A DNA stretch of 64,000 nucleotides from Octadecabacter sp. B2R22. GTDB lineage: Bacteria; Pseudomonadota; Alphaproteobacteria; Rhodobacterales; Rhodobacteraceae. The translations under genes were made by a program, and so were the position numbers. Below are positions 12,444 to 21,199 of this stretch, piece by piece. The stretch covers positions 582,306 to 646,305 of the forward strand of contig NZ_JAHKQJ010000007.1 in NCBI RefSeq assembly GCF_018861045.1, written 5' to 3'. The notes beneath the pieces are model-generated. The model was not told the origin of the DNA. It made no database searches and was given only the letters and a program-made list of their open reading frames with translations. Numbering within the stretch: position 1 is the first letter of the stretch; every line of letters starts with the position of its first letter.

Positions 12444-15190
12444 TCCTCGGAGCCTTCGTCCTCACTGTCTTCATCGTCGGCTTGATCGGCGATATAAGCA
12501 ACAGAAACAACGACTTCGTTCTTACCGGTATTGAACACCTTAACACCACCGGCGGACCGGCTGCGGAACGAAATGCCTTCAACTGGAACACGGATTGATT
12601 GGCCTTTGGATGTCGCCAGCATGATCTGGTCGTCCATTTCAACAGGGAAGGACGCGACGATTTCACCACCGCGCATTGCCTTGTCCATGGCCGTAACACC
12701 CATGCCGCCACGTCCGCGAACGGGGTAGTCGTGGCTTGAGGACAGCTTGCCAGACCCACCAGACGTGATCGTCAGGATCAGGTTCTCGGCGGCAGACATT
12801 TCAGCATAGCGTTCGGTGGTAATGTCACCCGCTGGCGCTTCTTCGTCTTCGACTTCTGCGTCATCAGCGAGGCCTGCCATTGCGCGGCGCATTTTAAGGT
12901 ATGCGGCGCGTTCATCGGCTTCGGCCTTGAAGTGGCGGATCACAGACATGGATACGATGGTATCGTCGCCCTGAAGCTTAATGCCACGTACCCCAAGGGA
13001 ATTGCGTGAATTAAACACACGCACATCCGTACTTGGGAAGCGGATCGCGCGGCCCGAGTTCGTCACAAGCATCACATCGTCATCATCTGAACAGATACGC
13101 GCATTGATGAGCTGTACGCCTTCGTTCTCGCCTTCGAACTTCATTGCGATTTTACCGTTGCGCATAACGTTGGTGAAATCGGACAGTTTGTTGCGGCGCA
13201 CGGTGCCTGCTGAGGTTGCGAAGACGATTTGAAGGTCGTCCCAGTCTTCCTCATCGCGGTCCACGGGCATGATGGCGGCAATCGAAACACCCGTCGGGAT
13301 CGGCAGGATGTTGACGATGGCCTTACCTTTAGACGTGCGCGACCCTTGGGGCAGGCGCCATGTCTTGAGTTTGTAGACCATTCCGTCTGTCGTAAAGAAC
13401 AACAGCTGCGTGTGGGTGTTGGCGACGAAAAGCTGTGTAACAACATCGTCTTCTTTCAAAGACCCACCAGAGATGCCTTTGCCGCCGCGTTTTTGCGCGC
13501 GGAAGTCAGCCAGAGCTGTCCGCTTGATGTAGCCGGATTCAGTGACCGTTACGACCATATCTTCACGCTCGATGAGGTCTTCGTCTTCCATGTCGCCAGA
13601 CCAGTCAACGATCTCGGTGCGACGTGGGACCGCGAACAGGTCTTTGCATTCTTGCAGTTCGTCACGGATGATCCCGAGGATACGGTCGCGTGAGCTAAGG
13701 ATCGCGAGGTATTCTTTGATCTTCCCAGCGAGTTCTTCCAACTCGTCAGTTACTTCTTTCACGCCGATCTGTGTCAGGCGTTGCAGGCGCAATTCAAGGA
13801 TCGCGCGGGCCTGAATTTCGGACAGGTTATAGGTGCCATCATCGTTGGCCGTGTGGGTCGGATCATCGATCAGCGCGATAAACGGCAGGATTTCTTCGGC
13901 AGGCCAGGCGCGGGTCATCAATGCCTCACGTGCCGCGGGGGCATCCGCAGACGCGCGGATTGTTGCAACGACTTCGTCCACGTTGGACACAGCCACGGCC
14001 AGACCACACAAGACGTGGGCACGATCGCGGGCTTTGTTGAGTTCAAACGCGGTGCGGCGGATAACAACATCTTCGCGGAAATCGAGGAAAGACGTCAGGA
14101 AACGGCGCAAAGTGAGCGTTTCAGGGCGGCCGCCATTCAGCGCCAACATGTTGCAGCCAAAGCTGGTTTGCATAGGCGTAAAGCGGAACAATTGGTTCAG
14201 CACGACTTCGGCGGTGGCATCGCGTTTGAGTTCGACGACAACCCGAACACCGTTGCGGTCGGATTCATCTTGAACGTGAGAGATACCTTCGATCTTCTTG
14301 TCGCGCGCCGCCTCGGCGATGCGTTCGACCATGGTGGATTTGTTCACCTGATAGGGGATTTCTTCGATCACGATGGCGAAGCGGTCCTTGCGGATTTCCT
14401 CGACCTTGGTCTTGGCGCGGGTCACAACGGATCCGCGACCCTCGAGGTAGGCTTTGCGGGCGCCAGAACGGCCCAGCATGATGCCACCTGTCGGGAAATC
14501 AGGGCCCGGCACGTATTCGATGAGTTCTTCAGACGTAAGGTCAGGATTTACGATCAAAGCCAAAGTGGCATCAATGACTTCGCCCAGATTGTGGGGCGGG
14601 ATGTTGGTGGCCATACCAACCGCAATACCGCCTGCGCCGTTAACCAGCATGTTGGGGTAACGGGCGGGCAGGACGGTGGGTTCGCGGTCTTTGCCGTCAT
14701 AGTTGTCTTGAAAATCGACGGTATCTTTGTCGATGTCAGCTAGCAGATACGCCGCCGGTTTGTCCATGCGGACTTCGGTATAACGCATCGCGGCTGGGTT
14801 ATCGCCGTCCATGGAGCCAAAGTTGCCTTGACCATCCAGAAGCGGCAGCGACATGGAGAAATCCTGCGCCATACGAACCAAGGCGTCATAGATCGCGCTG
14901 TCGCCATGCGGGTGATATTTACCCATGACGTCGCCGACGGCACGGGCCGATTTGCGATAGGGTTTGTCGTGGGTATTTCCGCCTTCATACATCGCATACA
15001 AAATGCGGCGGTGAACCGGTTTTAGCCCGTCACGAAGGTCCGGAATCGCACGTGATACGATCACAGACATGGCGTAATCGAGGTAGGACGTTTTCATCTC
15101 GGCGGTGATCGAGATTTGAGGACCGTCATACGCAGGGCGTTCAGGTGGCATTTCTTCTGTATTTTCAGGAGTTTCTGGAATGTCGCTCAT
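12440..15190 (-). CDS. gyrA: DNA gyrase subunit A
   Basis: GyrA is the DNA-breaking and rejoining subunit of gyrase, 916 residues with six C-terminal DNA-wrapping repeats. The N-terminal domain carries [13 protein letters not shown] and the catalytic Tyr137 in [10 protein letters not shown]. The quinolone-determining region reads [13 protein letters not shown], with Ser98 and Asp102 in the wild-type (sensitive) state. The GyrA box is QRGGKG in the C-terminal domain, followed by beta-pinwheel blades and an acidic tail ([11 protein letters not shown]). A two-codon-scale overlap (4 bases) links it to the small downstream gene. Confidence 0.98.
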   Translation of the reverse strand: MSDIPETPENTEEMPPERPAYDGPQISITAEMKTSYLDYAMSVIVSRAIPDLRDGLKPVHRRILYAMYEGGNTHDKPYRKSARAVGDVMGKYHPHGDSAIYDALVRMAQDFSMSLPLLDGQGNFGSMDGDNPAAMRYTEVRMDKPAAYLLADIDKDTVDFQDNYDGKDREPTVLPARYPNMLVNGAGGIAVGMATNIPPHNLGEVIDATLALIVNPDLTSEELIEYVPGPDFPTGGIMLGRSGARKAYLEGRGSVVTRAKTKVEEIRKDRFAIVIEEIPYQVNKSTMVERIAEAARDKKIEGISHVQDESDRNGVRVVVELKRDATAEVVLNQLFRFTPMQTSFGCNMLALNGGRPETLTLRRFLTSFLDFREDVVIRRTAFELNKARDRAHVLCGLAVAVSNVDEVVATIRASADAPAAREALMTRAWPAEEILPFIALIDDPTHTANDDGTYNLSEIQARAILELRLQRLTQIGVKEVTDELEELAGKIKEYLAILSSRDRILGIIRDELQECKDLFAVPRRTEIVDWSGDMEDEDLIEREDMVVTVTESGYIKRTALADFRAQKRGGKGISGGSLKEDDVVTQLFVANTHTQLLFFTTDGMVYKLKTWRLPQGSRTSKGKAIVNILPIPTGVSIAAIMPVDRDEEDWDDLQIVFATSAGTVRRNKLSDFTNVMRNGKIAMKFEGENEGVQLINARICSDDDDVMLVTNSGRAIRFPSTDVRVFNSRNSLGVRGIKLQGDDTIVSMSVIRHFKAEADERAAYLKMRRAMAGLADDAEVEDEEAPAGDITTERYAEMSAAENLILTITSGGSGKLSSSHDYPVRGRGGMGVTAMDKAMRGGEIVASFPVEMDDQIMLATSKGQSIRVPVEGISFRSRSAGGVKVFNTGKNEVVVSVAYIADQADDEDSEDEGSEE

Positions 15191-15344
15191 GTCGTGTGCC
15201 TGTCCGATTCGCCGCGTTTCGCGGGTTCTATATTTAGTTCAGGACAGACTATCAGAGGCTAGGGGTGGTGCAAATGGTAAAGGGCCGATTTTGCACCGTT
15301 TGGATCGCTTGGTGTAGTGGCGTTGCAGGCCCCATAGCAGCAAG

Positions 15345-15407
15345 TGGGGGGCCAGCCCCCCGTCCTGCGGACTCCACCCGAGGTATTTTCGAAACAAAGG
15401 CAAAGGG
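15345..15407. repeat. Possible REP-like intergenic element
   Basis: This holds a perfect GGGGGG-CCAG-CCCCCC hairpin (15346-15361), then GTCCTGCGGACTCCACCCGAGGTATTTTCGAAACAAAGG. From memory, very similar GC-hairpin plus GAGGTATTTTxxxxCAAAG segments recur between genes in Rhodobacteraceae genomes. Only one copy is in this window, so repetitiveness cannot be shown here. It lies between gyrA and ocd and has no T-run next to the hairpin. Confidence 0.4.
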
Positions 15408-15414
15408 AAAATGC

Positions 15415-16458
15415 CTATTTGGAGCGGTTGAGCATGCCGTAAAGATCGCGTGGGTCGTCTGGATCAGCGAGCATATCAAGGTCGATGTAGAAATCAGTGC
15501 CTTGGATGGCGTCAAGGATGCAACGCAGGGCTGAGAAGTCTTCGATCGCGAAGCCGACGCTGTCAAAGAGGGTGATTTGTTTGTCAGTTTTACGCCCCGC
15601 GATGCGGCCAGCAAAGACATCGTGGAGTTCAATAACAGGGTGATCTTCGGCCAAGGCCTGAATTTCGCCCTCAACGCGGGTTTGGGGGGGGTATTCAACA
15701 AAGATGTCGGAGCGGTGCAGGATGTCGTTGTGCAGTTCGGTTTTGCCCGGACAGTCGCCGCCGATTGCGTTGATATGCACACCTGCGCCGACCATGTTGT
15801 CGGTCAGGACAGTGGCATTCTGTTTGTCGGCAGTGCAGGTGGTGATGATCTGCGCGCCTTGCACGGCGTCTTCTGGGGTGGTGCAGGATGTGATGTGCAG
15901 TCCTGAGTCCGCGAGGTTTGCCGCACATTTTTCCGTCGCTGCAGGGTCGCTGTCAAAAAGGCGCACATGGGTGATACCGCAGATCGCCTGAAACGCGCGG
16001 CACTGGAATTCGGACTGCGCGCCATTGCCAATCATCGCCATGGTGGTCGCGCCTTTGGGGGCGAGGTATTTGGCGGCCAGGGCAGACATCGCGGCTGTGC
16101 GTAGGGCGGTGAGCAGGGTCATTTCAGACAGCAGCACCGGATAGCCGGAGTGCACATCTGCAAGTAGGCCAAAGGCGGTGACGGTTTGCAGGCCTTCGGC
16201 GGTATTCTTGGGGTGTCCGTTGACGTATTTGAAACCATACATTTCACCATCAGATGTGGGCATCAGTTCGATCACACCAACGTCAGAATGGGACGCAACG
16301 CGCGGGGTCTTGTCGAATTGATCCCACCGCAGGAAGTCTTGCTCGATTGTGTCCGCGATGCGAATAAGCATGCTGTCCAGCCCGTTGGCATGAACCAGAC
16401 GCATCATGTTTTCTACAGAAACAAACGGCACGAGAGCGAGGTTTGAGGGGGATTGCAT
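15415..16458 (-). CDS. ocd: Ornithine cyclodeaminase
   Basis: This enzyme turns L-ornithine into L-proline and ammonia with bound NAD+. The protein has 347 residues, the family length. It belongs to the OCD/mu-crystallin family. MIGNGAQSEFQCRAF is the dinucleotide-binding region, with catalytic Asp in NAIGGDCPGKTEL. The ELMPTSDGEMYGFKYVNGHP segment matches true ornithine cyclodeaminases rather than alanine dehydrogenases. It lies 11 bases downstream of arginase on the same strand, so arginine is taken via ornithine to proline. Confidence 0.93.
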   Translation of the reverse strand: MQSPSNLALVPFVSVENMMRLVHANGLDSMLIRIADTIEQDFLRWDQFDKTPRVASHSDVGVIELMPTSDGEMYGFKYVNGHPKNTAEGLQTVTAFGLLADVHSGYPVLLSEMTLLTALRTAAMSALAAKYLAPKGATTMAMIGNGAQSEFQCRAFQAICGITHVRLFDSDPAATEKCAANLADSGLHITSCTTPEDAVQGAQIITTCTADKQNATVLTDNMVGAGVHINAIGGDCPGKTELHNDILHRSDIFVEYPPQTRVEGEIQALAEDHPVIELHDVFAGRIAGRKTDKQITLFDSVGFAIEDFSALRCILDAIQGTDFYIDLDMLADPDDPRDLYGMLNRSK

Positions 16459-16469
16459 AGGGCTTATCC

Positions 16470-17393
16470 TTAAACGAAAGAACGAGTTGGGCGGTCAAAG
16501 ACCCGGCGGCCCATGAGCGAAGCTGTAAGATCAACCATCAAGGATGCGGTACGGCCACGTTCGTCCATGAAGGGGTTGAGTTCGACCAAATCAAGCGAGG
16601 TTACGCGGCCAGAATCGTGCAGCATTTCCATGATCAGGTGGGCCTCGCGTAGGGTCGCGCCACCTGGAACAGTGGTGCCAACGGCAGGGGCGATATCGGG
16701 GTCGAGGAAATCCACATCCAAAGAGACGTGCAGCAGCCCGTCCGCGGCGGCGACACGGTCAAGGAAGTGTGCCAGCGGGGCGCGAATGCCGAATTCATCA
16801 ATGGCGCGCATATCTGCGATGTGCATCTCCGTATCCGCTAAAGCTGCGTGTTCTTCGGGATCGACCGAACGCAGGCCCATCATACAGATGTTTGCTGTCG
16901 GGACAGGATTGTTGACCGCGGGAAAGGCATCAAAGCCGTCGCGGCCCGTGAAATAGGCCACCGGTGTGCCGTGCAGGTTACCGCTGCTGGTCGTGTCGGG
17001 CGTATGATAATCGGTATGTGCATCCAGCCAGAGCACAAACAATGGCTTGCCGACGCTGGCAGCGTGATCGGCGATCCCAGTCACTGTACCAAGGGCCAAG
17101 GAATGATCCCCGCCAAGAAAGATTGGCAAGCCTTTGGGGGCGGCTTCTACAGCGGCGGCGTGAAGGGTGCGGGTCCAGCCCACGGTTTGTGGCAGGGCAA
17201 CAAGGTGGTCGTGATCGGGGATTTCGGTTTGTTCGGCCGTAAGATTGCCGTTGTCGATTACGGTGCACCCAAGGCCGGCTAACGTGTCTTCAAGGCCTGC
17301 GGTGCGGTAGGCGTCTGGCCCCATGATGCAGCCCTTGCGGTCTTTGCCGCTGTCTACGGGGGCTCCAATGAAGATGATGTCTTGCGCGGTCAT
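16470..17393 (-). CDS. rocF: Arginase
   Basis: Arginase hydrolyses L-arginine to ornithine and urea with two Mn2+ ions. The protein has 307 residues. All metal-ligand motifs are present: GGDHSLALG, LWLDAHTDYHTP, and SLDVDFLDPDIAPAVG. It is the first gene of an arginase-ocd operon. An Lrp-type regulator is transcribed divergently 103 bases away and is probably the arginine- or ornithine-responsive activator. Ureohydrolases of this family also include agmatinases, but the pairing with ocd favours arginase. Confidence 0.94.
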   Translation of the reverse strand: MTAQDIIFIGAPVDSGKDRKGCIMGPDAYRTAGLEDTLAGLGCTVIDNGNLTAEQTEIPDHDHLVALPQTVGWTRTLHAAAVEAAPKGLPIFLGGDHSLALGTVTGIADHAASVGKPLFVLWLDAHTDYHTPDTTSSGNLHGTPVAYFTGRDGFDAFPAVNNPVPTANICMMGLRSVDPEEHAALADTEMHIADMRAIDEFGIRAPLAHFLDRVAAADGLLHVSLDVDFLDPDIAPAVGTTVPGGATLREAHLIMEMLHDSGRVTSLDLVELNPFMDERGRTASLMVDLTASLMGRRVFDRPTRSFV

Positions 17394-17457
17394 GTTGGGC
17401 TCCTGTTGTTTGGATCATCATCGCGGGGCTTGATTGATTGGGATAGCCCGCGCATTG

Positions 17458-17486
17458 TCCAAAATGAGCGAAGATTATTCAAAATG
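17458..17486. promoter_or_regulatory. Direct repeats TYCAAAATG, candidate Lrp-type operator
   Basis: TCCAAAATG (17458-17466) and TTCAAAATG (17478-17486) are spaced 20 bases start to start, close to two helical turns. They lie between arginase and the regulator's chosen start at 17497. Repeats on one DNA face suit an Lrp/AsnC octamer. The role is inferred. Confidence 0.4.
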
Positions 17487-17496
17487 GGCAGCTGCA

Positions 17497-17925
17497 ATGG
17501 ATGAAATGGATAGTAAGCTGGTCAAGGCGTTGCGGCGTGACGGTCGCGCCAGCGTGTCGGAGCTGAGTGCTGATTTGGGCGTGACACGTGCTACGGTTAA
17601 GGCCCGCATGGATCGGCTTCGAGATAGCGGTGAGATTGCGGGATTTACGGTTGTGACACGCAGCGATGTTGCAGCCCACGCCGTCCGAGGGCTGATGATG
17701 CTGGGGATCGAGGGGCGCGGCACAGAAAAAGTGATGCGCACGCTGACGGGCCTGGTCGAGGTACAGGCCGTTCACTCCACCAATGGGACGTGGGATTTGA
17801 TCGTCGAGATCGGAACCGAGACCCTGGATGCCTTGGACGAGGTCTTGTTTCGCATCCGCCGTCTGGACGGCGTTACGAGATCGGAAACAAGCCTGCTATT
17901 AAGCACACGGCGGGCAGGGCGTTAG
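17497..17925 (+). CDS. Lrp/AsnC family transcriptional regulator
   Basis: The protein has about 142 residues from the chosen start (MDEMDSKLVKALRRDGR), the standard Lrp opening. Other in-frame starts are ATG 17464 and TTG 17434. No start has a good ribosome-binding site. The N-terminal helix-turn-helix reads SVSELSADLGVTRATVKARMDRL. The C-terminal RAM domain (about 60-142) binds amino acids and forms octamers. It is divergent from the arginase-ocd operon, so it most likely controls arginine use. It ends with a 4-base overlap on the convergent dsbB. Confidence 0.88.
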   Translation: MDEMDSKLVKALRRDGRASVSELSADLGVTRATVKARMDRLRDSGEIAGFTVVTRSDVAAHAVRGLMMLGIEGRGTEKVMRTLTGLVEVQAVHSTNGTWDLIVEIGTETLDALDEVLFRIRRLDGVTRSETSLLLSTRRAGR

Positions 17926-18368
17926 CGCCGCGCCGCTGCAATCCAAATAGCGGCCAAACCGAATGAGATCAGCGCGTTGTAAGATGCCATAGACAGACCC
18001 AGAAGCGACCAGACAACATCATCGCACATCACGATTGGCGCAATGTCAGTGCTGAGTAGATCGCCGCTGAGAGCGCCACCGCTTGTGCAGCTTGTCGGGC
18101 CTTCCCACCAGCCACGTTCAACGCCTGTATGATAGACGCCGATACCGCCCGTGATAGCGGCTGCAATCGCGCCCAAAATCGCAAGCTGCGATTGGAACCG
18201 GCCTAACAGAATCGCCAAAAGACCGACCACAACCGCGACTGCATGTGGGTAGCGTTGCCACAGGCACATCTGGCAGGGGGGAAAACCCATGAACTGAAAC
18301 ATGAACGCTCCGGCAAGGAGGGCAAAGCTGCCAAAGGCGGCGAGGGCGATGAGGCTTGGTTTTGTCAT
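17922..18368 (-). CDS. dsbB: Disulfide bond formation protein DsbB
   Basis: DsbB reoxidises periplasmic DsbA and passes electrons to quinone. The protein has 148 residues and four membrane spans. The first periplasmic cysteine pair is CQMC in FPPCQMCLWQRYPHA. The second pair is in TSCTSGG and IVMCDDV. The start at 18368 (MTKPSLIALA) is chosen because it overlaps the upstream gene's stop as ATGA. An upstream ATG in frame would add 14 unlikely residues. Confidence 0.92.
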   Translation of the reverse strand: MTKPSLIALAAFGSFALLAGAFMFQFMGFPPCQMCLWQRYPHAVAVVVGLLAILLGRFQSQLAILGAIAAAITGGIGVYHTGVERGWWEGPTSCTSGGALSGDLLSTDIAPIVMCDDVVWSLLGLSMASYNALISFGLAAIWIAAARR

Positions 18369-18943
18369 AGGTACCGCACTAAGAAGAAACCGCCGACCAA
18401 GACAACGCAAAATAACGTGAACATCAGGCCGAGGCGTTTTTCGATGAAATCACGGATCGGAGCGCCGAACTTCCACAACAAGCCCGCGATGATGAAGAAC
18501 CGCAAGGCGCGGGCGATGATCGATGTGACCATAAAGGTGCCCAGTGGCATCGCCGTCCAGCCGGACATGATAGTGATAACTTTGTATGGAAACGGGGTCA
18601 GGCCCGCGATCAAGACGGCCCAGAACCCGTAATCGTTGAACTGGGTGCTGAATTCTTCCATTGAATGGGCCTTGCCCAAGGATTCCAGAATAGGCTGGCC
18701 GACGGCCTCAAAGGCAAACATGCCAATGCCATAGCCAAGAAGCCCGCCTAATACGGATGCCACCGTCGCAATACCTGCGATCAGGAAGGCGCGGCGCGGG
18801 GTCGCGATGATCATTGGGATCATCAGCAAATCCGGCGGAATCGGAAACACAGAGCTTTCAATGAAGGCCACAAAAGCCAACGCCCAAAGCGCGTAGGGCG
18901 ATGTCGCAAGGGACAAAGTCCAGTCATAGAGGCGTCGGATCAT
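18365..18943 (-). CDS. DedA/YqaA-type (VTT domain) inner membrane protein
   Basis: The protein has 192 residues with about five hydrophobic segments. The family core is seen as FIESSVFPIPPDLLMIPMI, then LGGLLGYGIGMFAFEAVG, and later GLTPFPYKVITIMSGWTAMP with the conserved proline-rich re-entrant loop. Family members take part in membrane homeostasis and lipid-carrier flipping; the substrate here is unknown. The open frame has 22 extra codons upstream, but MIRRLYDW at 18943 is the usual beginning. It is coupled to dsbB by an ATGA overlap. Confidence 0.87.
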   Translation of the reverse strand: MIRRLYDWTLSLATSPYALWALAFVAFIESSVFPIPPDLLMIPMIIATPRRAFLIAGIATVASVLGGLLGYGIGMFAFEAVGQPILESLGKAHSMEEFSTQFNDYGFWAVLIAGLTPFPYKVITIMSGWTAMPLGTFMVTSIIARALRFFIIAGLLWKFGAPIRDFIEKRLGLMFTLFCVVLVGGFFLVRYL

Positions 18944-19038
18944 GTGATTTACCTTGGGTCTGCTCTTATTTGTTTGGTTTCTTAGGCCAGAGAGAGGCGA
19001 TATGGTCAACCGTAGTATTATGCAGAGGATGTGCAGTC

Positions 19039-19884
19039 ATGAAATGGCAAGGTCGGCGTGGAAGCAACAATATTGAAGATCGTCGCCGTTCCGGCGGTGC
19101 GCGCAAAGCGGGCGGTATCGGTGGAATCGCGGGTGTTCTGATCCTGCTGGCAGGTATGTATTTCGGGTTTGATACATCAGGTTTCGTTGATCTGGGGGGC
19201 ACGCAGGTTCAGTCCAGCGGTGAAGTGACCGAAGCGGATGAACGCGCTGCACAGTTTGTGTCCGTAACATTGGCCGACACCGAAGAAATCTGGGCCGAAG
19301 TTTTTCAGACGCAGATCGGTCAAACCTATGCGGCGCCGACCTTGGTGTTGTTTAAGGGCGCGACGCAATCACCTTGTGGCGGGGCAACTGCGCAAAGCGG
19401 GCCATTTTATTGCCCCGCAGACAGCAAAGCCTATCTGGATACGGATTTCTTTGTGACGATGGAACGCCAGCTGGGTGCGGGTGGTGATTTTGCGGCCGCT
19501 TATGTGGTCGCCCACGAGGTAGCACACCACGTCCAGAACGAACTTGGGATTCTGGGGCAGGCCAACCGCATCCGCCAACAAGTAAGCGAGGTTGAAAGCA
19601 ATGCGATTTCTGTGCGCTTGGAACTGCAAGCGGATTGTTTTTCCGGTGTCTGGGCGCGTTACGCACAAGAACGCTTTAACAGTCTGGAACGCGGCGACAT
19701 TGCCGAGGCGATGAATGCGGCCGCCCAGATTGGCGATGATACCTTACAGCGTAATGCTGGCCGTACAGTGCAGCCGCACACCTTTGAACATGGCACGTCC
19801 GCGCAGCGTCAACGGTGGTTCCAAACTGGTTATGATACGGCGCAGGTCGCGGCCTGTGATACGTTTTCGACCAATGATCTTTAG
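19039..19884 (+). CDS. YpfJ-family neutral zinc metallopeptidase
   Basis: The protein has 281 residues. It opens with the family signature MKWQGRRGSNNIEDRRRSGG, followed by one membrane span (about 26-46). The periplasmic domain holds the zinc motif HEVAHH within VVAHEVAHHVQNELGI. The segment LELQADCFSGVWARYAQ supplies the third ligand. Substrate unknown. The frame continues 46 codons upstream, but the family signature fixes the start at 19039. It is divergent from the DedA-like gene. Confidence 0.93.
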   Translation: MKWQGRRGSNNIEDRRRSGGARKAGGIGGIAGVLILLAGMYFGFDTSGFVDLGGTQVQSSGEVTEADERAAQFVSVTLADTEEIWAEVFQTQIGQTYAAPTLVLFKGATQSPCGGATAQSGPFYCPADSKAYLDTDFFVTMERQLGAGGDFAAAYVVAHEVAHHVQNELGILGQANRIRQQVSEVESNAISVRLELQADCFSGVWARYAQERFNSLERGDIAEAMNAAAQIGDDTLQRNAGRTVQPHTFEHGTSAQRQRWFQTGYDTAQVAACDTFSTNDL

Positions 19885-19913
19885 GACAAGATGCAAAAGG
19901 TGAAATTGCGGCG

Positions 19914-19942
19914 TTGACGTCCCCGAATGGGACGGCTATTGC
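19914..19942 (+). promoter_or_regulatory. Sigma-70 promoter of tRNA-Leu
   Basis: TTGACG (19914-19919) and TATTGC (19937-19942) are separated by 17 bases. A GC-rich discriminator (ACGCCGCA) follows, as in stringently controlled stable-RNA promoters. The mature tRNA begins 38 bases downstream. Confidence 0.6.
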
Positions 19943-19980
19943 ACGCCGCATACCAATGCAGCCCATATGGTTGCATGCGT

Positions 19981-20066
19981 GCCGGTGTGGCGGAATGGTA
20001 GACGCAGGGGATTCAAAATCCCCCGATGGTGACATCGTGCCGGTTCGAGTCCGGCCACCGGTACCA
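19981..20066 (+). tRNA. tRNA-Leu (anticodon CAA)
   Basis: This is an 86-base type II tRNA with encoded CCA. The acceptor stem is GCCGGTG/CACCGGT (first pair G-U), the D stem GCG/CGC, and the anticodon stem GGGGA/TCCCC around loop TTCAAAA (anticodon at 20014-20016). The long variable arm is CGATG-GTGA-CATCG, and the T arm is GCCGG-TTCGAGT-CCGGC. It reads UUG codons. Confidence 0.97.
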
Positions 20067-20139
20067 CTTTAAAGGGGAATGCACGCACCCCTGATACGGC
20101 CCCTCAAATGCCCTCACTAAATGTTTGGTTTTGAAACGC

Positions 20140-20712
20140 TTATGAACGGGCGCGGTAGGCGTCCCAGTCTTGGGGCGTATCCAGATCAAGCCGCGCACGA
20201 TCCCCTTGTAACGCCACGAATTCGATGTCTGCCGTGCGACCCGCCAAAAGACCGGATGCACCGCGATCCCCCGTTATCGTTGAAAGATCATCGAATTGAC
20301 TGGCCGCAAAATAAGTCGGGTGACCGGGACGCCCGTCTTCGGTCATTGCGCGCAGGATTGGCGCATCGGATTGGCGTGCTGCTGACCCGATCAGCGCCAA
20401 GTCATTGGCCGTGATGTCCGGCATATCCGCAGGCAAAATCAAGACGCCCGTGGTTGCTACGGGCAGGGAGGCAATGCCCGCCTTTATGCTGTCGCTCATC
20501 TGGCCATCTACCACAATCACCTGCACCGCTGCCGGCAAGATGGCGTTTCTTTTGTGGCTGAGCGAGGGAACGGTGACGTAGGTCGGCCCGACGGACAAAG
20601 CACGGTCGGCCATGACCTGCAAAAGTGGCGCACCACCAACATCTTCCAGCAGTTTATCGCGCCCGCCCATGCGCGATGACGCACCCGCCGCAAGGAGGAG
20701 CGTTGCAATCAT
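20140..20712 (-). CDS. MobA-like NTP transferase (molybdenum cofactor cytidylyltransferase type)
   Basis: The protein has 190 residues. The nucleotide-binding loop LLAAGASSRMGGRDKLL is at residues 5-22, followed by the metal-binding LILPADMPDI and GRPGHPTYF, which is the MocA/MobA subfamily pattern. These enzymes join a nucleotide to molybdopterin or activate other small molecules. The neighbours do not name a molybdoenzyme, so the substrate is uncertain. Its 3' end lies 74 bases after the tRNA. Confidence 0.87.
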   Translation of the reverse strand: MIATLLLAAGASSRMGGRDKLLEDVGGAPLLQVMADRALSVGPTYVTVPSLSHKRNAILPAAVQVIVVDGQMSDSIKAGIASLPVATTGVLILPADMPDITANDLALIGSAARQSDAPILRAMTEDGRPGHPTYFAASQFDDLSTITGDRGASGLLAGRTADIEFVALQGDRARLDLDTPQDWDAYRARS

Positions 20713-21199
20713 CCGCGCAACCGCGCGCCATCGGCGTCAAATCTAGAGGCGGTCATAGAAGGGGCACAGCACATACCCCCTATTATATTGATTTCGATCC
20801 CTAGACCAGCACGGTGCCTGATCGCATAGGGCAACGATAAGTCCGATACTTGCACCCATTGGCCTTCGGTCTGTCCACAGAGTTGTCCACAGGCTGGAGG
20901 ATGACTCGCAAACCAACAAGAGTGTGGTTCTGGACGTTATGCACGGAGTGATCGCCAGCCGTTTCCTTGCCTAAACGTGAAAGAGCCGTTCATCAGTATC
21001 GTGACAAGGTGGTTTGAGATTATCCTTCACGACCATTTGTCGTTCTGGAAGCTGCTTATTATCTTTGTCGGCTTTGTCGCAACGATTTGGCTTCGGCGAC
21101 ACCACCGAAAAAATGCGACGGCAGCGACAGTAAATGTCGCCTTGCGGCAAACCAATGACCGCTGCGGCTTTCAGTCTAGGGCAACATAAGGAGACCCAC
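20713..21199. other. Gene-poor 487-base stretch with DnaA-box-like motifs
   Basis: It contains three DnaA-box-like 9-mers: CTGTCCACA (20871-20879), TTGTCCACA (20883-20891) and TTATGCACG (20937-20945; one base off TTATNCACA). A short AT-rich run lies at 20775-20795. A perfect small hairpin, GCGACA-GTAAA-TGTCGC, lies before the next gene. The only coding candidate is a weak 70-codon frame (20977). The genes usually found at a Rhodobacterales origin are absent, so this is not called an origin. Confidence 0.4.
20977..21189 (+). CDS. Possible small membrane protein
   Basis: A GTG-started frame of 70 residues with one hydrophobic segment (about 23-39, FWKLLIIFVGFVATIWL) followed by a basic RRHHRK stretch. 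Codon choice resembles neighbours in the first half. No ribosome-binding site is visible, and the last third looks non-coding. It ends 10 bases before the start of the oxidoreductase gene. This may be a chance frame. Confidence 0.25.
   Translation: MKEPFISIVTRWFEIILHDHLSFWKLLIIFVGFVATIWLRRHHRKNATAATVNVALRQTNDRCGFQSRAT

Noticed and set aside
13781-14743. Plus-strand open frame (320 codons) opposite gyrA
   Set aside because: It is antisense to conserved gyrA sequence; repeats and composition reflect the gyrA codons.
15225-15240. GTTC...GTTC pair upstream of gyrA
   Set aside because: The spacing is 8 bases, not 7, so it does not match the LexA box.
20713-21199. Chromosomal replication origin
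   Set aside because: DnaA-like boxes are few and imperfect, and the genes typical of a Rhodobacterales origin are absent.
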